Below are positions 56,051 through 64,000 of a DNA stretch of 64,000 nt, piece after piece; the stretch's first letter is position 1; the number at the start of each line of letters is the position of its first letter. Under the pieces are notes generated by a model. That model was not told where the DNA came from and ran no database searches. It saw only the letters and a list, made by a program, of their open reading frames with translations. This stretch comes from Cylicocyclus nassatus (Eukaryota; Nematoda; Chromadorea; Rhabditida; Strongylidae): NCBI GenBank assembly GCA_958299035.1, contig CATQJL010000001.1, forward strand, positions 32,041,554-32,105,553, given 5' to 3'. The position numbers were made by a program, and so were the translations under genes.

Positions 56051-57667
56051 ACAGGGAGAGGATACCTAATCAAAAGCACCAATCCAGATGAGACATATGT
56101 TATCTTGAAGCTCTTGCAAATAATTCCAAATCTATAGCTCCTAACTGCGGAACGGTTTGTAGAGAGAGTTTTGAGGGGGTTTCCCTTTGGGGTTAAGGCG
56201 CCCTCCAGCAGGTCTCCCCTTATCTATGAGCATTGTAAAGGAGTGCCAAATGGTGGCAAGTGACCTAGTGGTAAGTGACTTGCTTGATAAGGAAAGTGTC
56301 AAGTCTTTAATCCCTTCGCAGGCAACTTTATCGCAATATTTGCAAAATGGAACTTTTATGGCTTTGGAGTTCCAAAGTCTGAAATTTCCGATGCTAATCG
56401 AAGCTAGAAGTGTCAAATTGATGCTAATTGAAGCTAGAAGTGCCAAACAACACTATTTTGTGTTTCTGTAGTGCTCGAAGACAAGAGTCGACATCTGGGC
56501 CGGTAGTAATCCCCTCAACCTGGCGGCAGGTCTCGTCGGCAGGTCGCTGGCATTTTTTCCGTGGGGTAGCCAAAAAGTGAGACCCAAATTTAGGCCGTCC
56601 CAGGCCTTATTCCAAAAAATTTTCTCGATAAAGATGCCGCCTCAACTCTGTAGAAAACTCCACAAAAATCTGCGGTTCCGGAACTCCTCCTTTAGTAAAA
56701 TATCTGGAAGCGCAGGAGGAGCTGCCGGCAACTTCGCGATGTCAGTTGCCGGCAACCTGCCTGCAGCTCGTCGAAATCCGCGAGATGGCAGCTGCAGGCA
56801 GGTCAGAGAGCACGGGAAATAGCGTGCTCTTTTGAGAGAGGAAGCTGCCGGCATCTCGGCGTGCCCCTACCACGTCGAGGTGGTGGCACCTTTGCCGACG
56901 GTGTCTGCGAATTTAATTGCGGCGATATCACCCAATTTAGGTCAGGCGAAAAAATCAAAAATTCCACTTTTCATCAAAAAACTATAATTTTTCTCATAAT
57001 ATGAGTTTTTTCTGTTAAAACGACAATTTTCTTGGAGAGAAAAAATCCAGAAATGGCTTAAAATCATAAAGAACATCATCTTTTTTGGCAATCCCTTATA
57101 AATCTCATTTACACCGGTTTCGCCCCTCTCTCGCTCATATCAATCAGCTGTTTTTTCAGGTCAAAGTCTCTCACGCAATGTATCGATCCCTCTTACAGGC
57201 AGCAATTTACCAGCGCGTTTCTCCTATTGCTGGTGCGAACGGTGATGGTCGACCGAATGGTCGAGTGGTTAACGTGGTGGCACTTTAAGTTAACGCAAAT
57301 AGGTTCGACCGCGGCCGGGCAGCAATTTTGCGGCTGTCTGCGTCGTCAAAATTTAATGTGCGAAATGATTGCGTGCTAAGGTTACATAAGATTATTGAAA
57401 CCTATAATCACTCCGCGAGCTGCCGGCGGAGTTGGCATCTTCCGCGTGTGTGCCAACTTGCCGGCATCTATGATGCCACCAGGAAGGGTAGATTACTACC
57501 GGCCCTGAAGGGCGCCGCCTCAACACCAAGAAAAACACCCCTCATAACTCCTTCTACAAAATTGTTTCGCAGCTAAAACTATAGATTTGCAATCAGCGTT
57601 TCAAGCACTTCAAGACGATATATGTCTCATCTGAATTGATGCTTTTGACTAAATATCCTCTCCTTGT
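56051..57667. mobile_element. Inverted-repeat element family D, copy 2 (1.6 kb)
   Basis: The left end ACAGGGAGAGGATACC and the right end (inverse of ACAAGGAGAGGATATTTA) share AAAAGCA(C/T)CAAT(C/T)CAGATGAGACATAT with each other and with the 478 bp copy at 7853-8330. The interior has a 30 bp tandem duplication (56393-56450), a run of GC-rich hairpins (56715-56835: TTGCCGGC, CCTGCCTGCAGCT/AGCTGCAGGCAGG, AGAGCAC/GTGCTCT) and another GCCGGC hairpin at 57420-57475. No transposase. It may be a composite with captured sequence. Confidence 0.75.
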
Positions 57668-58271
57668 GAAATCAGATTTGAGTTGTTAAATCTTGTAAAA
57701 CTCGCTGTTCACTGCAATAATCATCTGCCGGAAAAAGTAGCTAATAATTCAAAGACCGTACATGATATGCTTGGTTGAGCAGAGGATTGGGAATAAGTGA
57801 ATTTACGAAGTTCTAATCTTCAAGCTGTAATCGGCAGTGCAGTTCGCAGCTTAGGAGCTATTTGGAATCTACCTACTCTCAATTCCCCTTTCTATACCGA
57901 CACATAATTGTCAGGTTCTTTGCTTATTATGTACTCCTAATATACCAGGAATGGATACCAAGTCGCGTTGATTTTAGCAAGGAAGTTATATCATCAAGGT
58001 TTCATTGGGATACTAATGACATATCGCTTTTCCAAATCTGCGATACCGTTTTTTGGAAAAAAAAGTTGTCAGCCACTAAATCTTCAGGTTCTGTGCCCTG
58101 TTTTTCGCTGAATTGAGAAGCAGTGATGATGCACTATCTACTGGAATGTCGATGGCGCACTTGGGACAGCAGTTTGTTCACAGTAAAAGATACCGGTTTC
58201 GAATTGTTTAGGTGCCAATCGCTTTTGCGTTCCTGCTCATTTTCGTAATTAATTAGGAGATCATCCCAAAA
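57668..58271. other. Unannotated stretch
   Basis: An 84-codon frame (57862-58116) reads VDFSKEVISSRFHWDTNDIS but lacks splice support; no other feature was seen. Confidence 0.3.
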
Positions 58272-59210
58272 CAGTGCGTCACCTCTGCTTCGCAGAGGCT
58301 CGCACTTGTTCTACTTTTTGTACACCTTGCTCAGCCACCGTGCAATGCTGACTATCACAAGTGAGTTGTAAACAATTACTCATTTCAAAAACTTCTCCAT
58401 GTGAGGTCGGTAATTCGTGTGGTTGAAACTTTTCGTAGAGAACAAATGAAAATTTGAATCAGTTGTTGAACTTATCTTCCAAGGAAAAAATGCTAAAAGG
58501 AACGAGAAAGTCCAATTTTTTGAGGAAATTTGGTTTTTTGGTGGAACATTTTCGAAGTGGTAGATCACAATTTTATTGTTATCCACTAAATAGGGAAATA
58601 TCCTCTGTATCTACACCGAACTGCTGTTCTCTACATCCACTACAACATGATAACGAAGCTTAGAAGTTCAAAGGATTAAGCTTTTGAAAATTTAGCCATG
58701 TTGAACTATGACCGTCTTTACTAATAATGGAAAATCCTGAATATTTCTACAAAAAAATTACAAATAGAAAACAACAAGAAAATTTTTTACGAAGATAGTG
58801 CCAAAACGAACTTATTTTTTTAGCCAATATGATAAATTCTTGACAAATTGAGCATTTACGCAACCAATTCCTTTTGGCGCCGTTTTTGCAAAGTAATGGA
58901 ATTTAATTGAAAGTTAAAATCCACGGTTTGTAAATTAGCTTATCCATCGCGATAAGTAGCACTAAGAAAACAATTTTGCTGGCAAGAAGCCATGTGGATC
59001 TGCTTGAAGCGAAATTTTTGAGGGATTCACTGAACGGATCCGCTCTGCTTTTGCACACTGGACTCAAATGCTGGTAGCATACACTGTACAAAACTTGAGC
59101 TCAGGACGTTGGCTGGTATTGTATTCTGTATGATTTTCGTAACGAATATACAGACACACACATCCACACAGATAAAAGGACGTAAACATTTTTAATCCGT
59201 TTATTACAAG
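58272..59210 (+). repeat. Family A interspersed repeat, copy 3
   Basis: Same element in plus orientation: hairpin CAGTGCGTC..CGCACTTG at 58272-58308, body, GAGCTCAGGACGTTGGCTGG near 59097, CA-rich tail (59150-59172), ending TTTATTACAAG. It is about 240 bp longer than the other copies. A family B copy begins at the next base, so the two are abutted. Confidence 0.75.
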
Positions 59211-59626
59211 ACTAGCTGGCATGACTGCCTCGCCCGTATTGTGTTTTCAACTGACTTAAGAAAAAGCAAGTTTGGTGCTCAAGCCTAAAAGCTCAGTTAT
59301 CTACGTTTCGGTTTTTTTCTACTCCTGTCAGGGCACATATCTCTCAAACTGTCTTTTATCGCCCTCCCTCATCGTGGAATTAAAGTGAGTACCGCTATCG
59401 TTTACAGAGAGCTGGAAGTTTGTTACAGCTGATAGAAGCTCATTTATCTTTGAAATCGATAAATCCACGGAAGGAGTGAATATTTCGCTGCGAAAAGTAG
59501 CCTACGAGGTGGACCGGTATTGAAAACATATGTGTACAAAGGCGCTGATCGGTTTACAAACAAAATTTTCTATAAAGATCATACCAACTAACAATTTTAC
59601 ACTCGGCTTTGTATATATATAGATAA
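59211..59626 (+). repeat. Family B interspersed repeat, copy 3
   Basis: It starts ACTAGCTGGCATGACTGCCT and contains GAAAAGTAGCCTACGAGG and AAAACATATGTGTACAAAGG. It ends TTTGTATATATATAGATAAT. It lacks the ATCGAT tandem units of copies 1 and 2. Confidence 0.6.
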
Positions 59627-60224
59627 TAGCCAATATCAGTAATTTTTTATTAGCGCATCCGTAACACAGTTCTTACGCAATAACAGTACATCATTCATTA
59701 CTCATTCGATTCGACGGTAGGCAGGGGAAAAGCTATAGATTCAGGGGTAATCCTGACTTGACTTATTTTACGGAAAAACCAGATCTTTTCTTCTCAACTC
59801 AACTTCCTTCACAAATACTTAATTTGCAAAAAAAATGATGTGCCTCCTTGCTGAACACCAGTGCGGCTTCACTTTAGATAAGTAGCGCCTCACTTTCGTT
59901 TGCAGAGGGCACTGATCAACATAGAACATATTGTAGCGGTAATGTGCTAACATTGCCATGCTGACACTTAATCGCAAAGGATTTGAAAAAAAAAACGAAT
60001 CTTCAAACCTCTAAACTTCAAATGCTCTTTTAAGTCTTGTTAATTTTTCTTTCACTGGTTTTCGTGACAGCCGTCAAAGATAGGACGCGTTCTCCTATTG
60101 TTTCGAAGGGGTTCCGAAATGGAAATAAGGGAACAATTCATGGCTCACAGCTGCGCGGAAATCACTAGTCCAAGAGCCAGGGCTGGGCACATGTGGCTTA
60201 AGGGAAAAGCTGGATATCGTATTT
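59627..60224. other. Unannotated stretch
   Basis: No supported feature. Confidence 0.4.
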
Positions 60225-61003
60225 GTATAAAAAGCGGGGGAGATATCGTTCAGGTGCCCCCCTTCCGTACATAATCGCCTTCCAGCTTCATGTCATCTTT
60301 CATCTTCTATAGTGACGCAAATTGTCATTACCGCCTCATCGATTCCATTCCTGCAAAAACCAAAAGTTTTCTGTTTCAACAGGTTCGCCGGTTAAGCGCA
60401 CGAAATCACACCTGCCCCAAGTTGAATAAAAGGCTTCTTTACAGCGAAGAGAAAACGAAATGACACCAAAATTGGTGCGTAGATGGGCAATAGGAAATTA
60501 CGACTATGTGCAAAAAATTATGAAAAAATTATGTGAACTGAAGGCGTGGCAAACTTTTTTTGGAGTTAGGTGGCTTTCCAGCCACCTGGACAGCCACCTG
60601 AGGTGGCTGTGAAAAGAAAAATTTATTACTTTTCCTTCCTTCACATAATTTTCTCACATATTTAACACAGCTTTGTTTTACATTAGAAACCCTACAAGTG
60701 AGTTTTGAACCTCTCTAAATCCCCTCTCCCTCGTCTTATTATAGCCTTTCGAATATTTTGTATGGCGGCGGCAAGCCTGTTCCAACCGCGCAAGCGTGCG
60801 CGCCGGAGCAGGCTTGCCGCCAATTTGGAGAATACAAACCATTAACTCTTTTTTCGTCTTTTCATTGGCTTTTTTATGTTTTATCCCATTATTTCTCGTT
60901 ACGTTTGATCCATTCATGATCGCGTCATAGACGATGTCGTATTTTGTGGCGAAGTCTACGGGGACTTCGTTTTTGATAAATTGAAAAAGCCACCTCATGC
61001 CGA
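60225..61003 (+). repeat. Family C interspersed repeat, copy 2 (uninterrupted)
   Basis: It is colinear with copy 1 (43725-45925) without its two insertions. A GC-rich inverted repeat, GGCGGCAAGCCTG/CAGGCTTGCCGCC, lies at 60764-60822. The minus strand carries a 111-codon frame (60678-61013, MAGLGMRWLFQFIKNEVPVD...) that is broken in copy 1, so coding is doubtful. Confidence 0.75.
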
Positions 61004-61294
61004 GCCCCGCCAAGAGCTAGCTTTCGTGTAGGACAGGCCACTGGAAGGGGTTATCCTATGCGGACATCTGCAGCAGATCTCGCTCCTTACATGTTACAGA
61101 CATTACGACTTGTACCAGCTGTACGCGGGTTTGGTGCATTTTGGGCTAAATCAACCGGTTAGTTTAACCCTCAGGGTTCGTTGATTATTCGGCCACTGAA
61201 ATTGTTTTCCAGACGTGTGCAAAGCTTCTCAAGTATTTCAATCGTTATGAAAGGTAACAGGATGCTAACTTCAATCACGCCCGCTTTCACTCTA

Positions 61295-61497
61295 AGGCCC
61301 CGGTCAGACTTCACGCGACTTAATCGTCGCGATCTAATCGCCAAGATTTCCATTCATTTTCATTTCACATTCAAAAATTTCGGGCTGGAAAAGTATCACA
61401 ACCTAAATGCAAGTTGATCAGCATGGAATGATGTTGTAACAGTTGTCTCGTCGCGACTCAGTCGCGACGATCAAATCGCGTGAAGTGTCCGGGGCCT
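61295..61497. mobile_element. GC-rich inverted-repeat miniature element
   Basis: The ends AGGCCCCGGTCAGACTTCAC and the inverse GTGAAGTGTCCGGGGCCT are followed internally by GCGACTTAATCGTCGCGA-like sequence. The right half contains CATGGAATGATGTTGTAACA; a related segment (GCAATGATGTTGTAGCAG, GAAATCGCCTGATGTG) occurs at 61921-61985, so 61498-61985 may be a second, decayed copy. Confidence 0.65.
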
Positions 61498-62022
61498 GAG
61501 GCCCTGAGCATAGCTCGCAGCGATCTCGTCGCGAAGCAATCTGATTAGTCGGAGAAGTGCTCACACTGCGCTGTTAAAGTGTGTGGGTCCCGACAGCTTT
61601 GTGATGGCTGTTCGACGCGACATAACGCTACACACTTTGACCTGCATAGCTCACTTGGCAAAATGGTCGCGATTTTGCCGAATCGGCGCGATGTCGCGTC
61701 GTCCATGTACCGAGCGACGGGGCAATCGTCGCATCGTTTCCAAATCGCTTTTTTGATGTTAATGCTGCTATTTTTTACGGTATGAATGGTTTTTGCAGAA
61801 AGTGCAATTTGCATGAAATCCCGTCAGAGGTATGCACGGACGACCGATGGGCAATTTCGGTAGCAATAGTTTTCCTGCTCTACTAATTGCGTCACAACCG
61901 AATTGCAAGATAACCGGCTTGCAATGATGTTGTAGCAGTTACTTCTTGTTGAGACGCGAGGCGAAGAAATCGCCTGATGTGCTCTCAAAACTGTCAATAT
62001 CGTGTCATCAAAGGGTACTTAC

Positions 62023-62177
62023 TTGCGAGTCGAACAGCTGCATTTTCTCACTGGAATAGAAAAGTAGCAATTCACTAACGTAGTTCCGCAACCTCAGTCG
62101 TTGTCCTTCGAAACCAACATAACAAGTTATAGCCGACACAAACAGAATAGGCAGAGTTGCAGCAACCGCTACAGATA
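62023..62177 (-). CDS. Candidate internal exon, cuticle-collagen N-terminal-like
   Basis: It lies between the acceptor ATTTACTTTTTTTAG and the donor CAA|GTAAGT, both excellent. It reads SVAVAATLPILFVSAITCYV, GFEGQRLRLRNYVSELLLFY, SSEKMQLFDSQ. A hydrophobic segment followed by about 30 polar residues ending in an E..LFYxxEKMQLF pattern resembles the nematode cuticle collagen N-terminal domain. A short first exon MIHSMQ (ATG at 62255) with a 59 bp intron would join in phase. No Gly-X-Y exon was found downstream within 500 bp, where a GC-rich mobile element sits, so it may be another membrane protein. Confidence 0.4.
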
Positions 62178-62425
62178 CTAAAAAAAGTAAATTCAAGGAA
62201 AGTCTATGTTATTGGTTACAAGACTGAAACTCCCACGTTGCATTGAATGGATCATCGACCGCACGTTAGACAAAGTGGAATGGAATAAATAACGCCTAAT
62301 TTTGAGTTTTCAGCTGTTGAAATCGTCACACGTTATCTGTGCTATTTCTTGAAGAAATGTTCATTTTAGCACTTGGGTCAGCGAAACGACAGTGACCTAG
62401 TCTGCTTTAAAAAGAAACCTGTTCC

Positions 62426-62713
62426 ATGAAAGCACTTCTTACAGGTGATTTCTTGAATATGTATCCCAGCAATCAATTGTATAGATGGTATAATAAGAAT
62501 TTGTCAATCATCACGGAATCCGCTTTCACGATATACCTGTCTAATCTTCAATCTTCAGACTACAGGAAACCAAGTTCATATATGGAATCAGCAATGGTAA
62601 TTGATCCAACAAGGAGGTTTTCAGCACTTTTTATCTTTGGCGTCAATATGTTTTTTTACTCGCAAAACGTTATTTCAGAAATTGCCGTATTCTACGACAC
62701 TGAAAAAATATAG
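62426..62713 (+). CDS. Weak ORF, 95 codons
   Basis: It opens next to CTTCTTACAG (62444) and reads DFLNMYPSNQLYRWYNKNLS, later SDYRKPSSYMESAMVIDPTR. The composition is plausible for coding. An alternative reading uses CTACAG|GAAACC at 62568. No domain recognised. Confidence 0.2.
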   Translation: MKALLTGDFLNMYPSNQLYRWYNKNLSIITESAFTIYLSNLQSSDYRKPSSYMESAMVIDPTRRFSALFIFGVNMFFYSQNVISEIAVFYDTEKI

Positions 62714-62972
62714 TTGTTCTGTTTTCTGCTGCCAATGTAAGCTGGAGTGCACTACAGTACATTACCTAAAAATCCGCGAAAGCTGTTTGCATGAGAGAGT
62801 TGTTGTCATTTAAGTGCTCAGAAGATTCTTCTCTTGCCCTGTCCATAGATATGCTTAGCAGGAAGCCTCACACAGAAAGTCATTTGAATCTTTTTGTAAC
62901 CAGCATGTTTGCAATTCGTCAAAACTCCTAGCTTTTTCAGTTTTGTACATACGGACTCTAGATTATAAGACA

Positions 62973-63350
62973 ACTAGCTGGTGGTCCCGGTCTCACCCGA
63001 ACTTTTAATTAGTTCAAAATGTTCTACTTACAATAAATTTCTTCTACCATGCGCGTAAAACGCTTTGAGACCAACCCGTCGCATTATGCCGACTTCGAGA
63101 TTTGAATGAGCTTTACCGCCCCTGCTTGCATATTTATTGGAAAATGACCGGTTAGACCATGTCAAACCTTCATTTCCCAATTTTGAGTAAACAAATCAAT
63201 GAATCGATAGAAGGACCTAGTCAACCGTGAAAAGTAGCCCCAAACCACCGGCGGGGTCAAAAACATATGTGTGCGAAGTTTCAGCTCAATCGGATCGGCG
63301 GCTGGCGTTTCTATAAAGCACTAACAACCTAACGAACATCCTCACAGACT
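62973..63350 (+). repeat. Family B interspersed repeat, copy 4
   Basis: It starts ACTAGCTGGTGGTCCCGGTC and contains CCGTGAAAAGTAGCCCCAAA, CCACCGGCGGGGTCAAAAAC and ATATGTGTGCGAAGTTTCAG. The right boundary is uncertain near TGAGTTATACACGG. Confidence 0.55.
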
Positions 63351-64000
63351 TTGAGTTATACACGGTATCCGTAAAGTATGTATACACTGTTTGGTCGTTA
63401 ATATCTCTTTTCACAAGAAATCTTTTGCCTTGCTTCAGGTACCATTTTGTAGAGCTGGCTTCAACTTAGATTTGCAGTATAAAACGAATCATCCATCTCT
63501 CTTAATTACTGTAGGATTACGGTAGAAACTTGAAACGTATGGTGTCAATGAGGAAAAAGCTTTTTCAAAATTTCTCAAAAAAATGTGAAAACTTGTGTAA
63601 TAGGGTTTTTATGGACGCTTAGTTCAATACTCAGCTATTCACAAGATTGCGAAGCTTTCTAAACGGTGTAACCGCACTTTTTAGAAACATTGAAAAAATG
63701 GCCGCTAAGCCTTTTCTGGCATAATTCTTCAATGAAGCATCATAATAAGTTGGGAACTCGGTATTTCATCACAATTCTTTGTCGCAGGCAAAGTCAATCC
63801 ACGTGCCGTCATCGCATGCCGTGTAGGGTGTAATCAATTTGACACTCTCGAGACCATGCTCTCATCTCGAGCTTGTTTGCGCATTGGAGCACATCGCTTT
63901 TCTAAGTGCTCCCGCAGTCGGAAACCTCTGCGAGAGAGTGTGATGTCTCGCGCGCTCATACTGTCAACAACTCCCCCTCCGCAATGCTGAGGGGGTACAT
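63351..64000. other. Unannotated end of window
   Basis: TACACGGTATCCGTAAAGTA at 63358 could be one end of a Tc1-type element, but no partner end is visible before the window stops. The last 250 bp are GC-richer, with imperfect inverted repeats (CTCTCGAGA, CATCTCGAG). Confidence 0.3.

Noticed and set aside
57247..57312. Functional tRNA gene
   Set aside because: A- and B-box-like sequences are present but the T, anticodon and acceptor stems do not pair; it also lies inside a repeated element.
60678..61013. 111-codon minus-strand frame as a gene
   Set aside because: It lies wholly in family C and its counterpart in copy 1 has stops and frame changes, so it looks like chance openness in a repeat.
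63358..63400. Tc1-type element starting at CACGGTATCCGTAAAG
   Set aside because: Only one candidate end is visible; no inverted partner or transposase occurs before the end of the window.

Overview
This window looks like nuclear DNA from an animal, most likely a nematode; a strongylid (clade V) parasite is my best guess, not a demonstrated fact. The grounds are: AT-rich sequence with no bacterial-style gene packing, several short exon-like segments bounded by canonical splice signals with small predicted introns (about 40-60 bp), two lineages of RTE-type non-LTR retrotransposon of the kind common in parasitic nematodes, and very many mariner/Tc1, hAT-like and TTAA-target elements. No complete protein-coding gene can be read without assuming introns. 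One assembly gap of exactly 500 N lies at 46063-46562.

Layout. 317-3392 is a mariner relic interrupted by a 2.2 kb TTCGAATA-rich DNA transposon, itself interrupted by a 335 bp foldback element: a three-level nest with target duplications at each level. 4085-9325 holds two degraded RTE retrotransposons in tandem, the second broken by unrelated DNA that includes a foldback element. 10480-14935 carries CTCAAGGTA-rich repeats around a mariner-type element that contains two large palindromes. 16-18 kb holds small inverted-repeat elements and tandem duplications. 21174-22115 (minus) is the best gene model: three exons that join in frame into about 175 residues with an N-terminal membrane anchor. 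23220-23480 is a run of hairpins including a three-way-junction fold. 26273-27093 (+) contains two good exon candidates. 27691-29392 is a hAT-like element with a perfect 8 bp target duplication, mostly made of one 1.2 kb palindrome.

29.4-39 kb is almost solid mobile DNA: small inverted-repeat elements, two copies of a TTAA-target element, a mariner palindrome, a hAT-type and another TTAA-type miniature element, and a 1.6 kb palindrome with two insertions in one arm. Around 40.1-40.4 kb a CCAAT/GC/TATA promoter-like cluster (+) faces a membrane-anchor terminal exon (-). 41795-42802 is another mariner palindrome. 43797-45019 is the second TTCGAATA transposon, inserted into a repeat (family C) whose uninterrupted copy lies at 60225-61003. 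46850-48160 is a third RTE relic with the YADD motif intact but a stop and frameshifts. From 49.8 to 59.2 kb there are three copies of a hairpin-ended repeat (family A), a 133 bp near-perfect palindrome, a 1.6 kb inverted-repeat element and several isolated exon candidates. The last 5 kb has two ACTAGCTGG repeats, a GC-rich inverted-repeat element and a cuticle-collagen-like exon.

No cooperative gene system is evident. The most unusual property is how many independent transposons have become long palindromes, and how often paralogous copies or opposite arms serve as empty sites that date and delimit the insertions.
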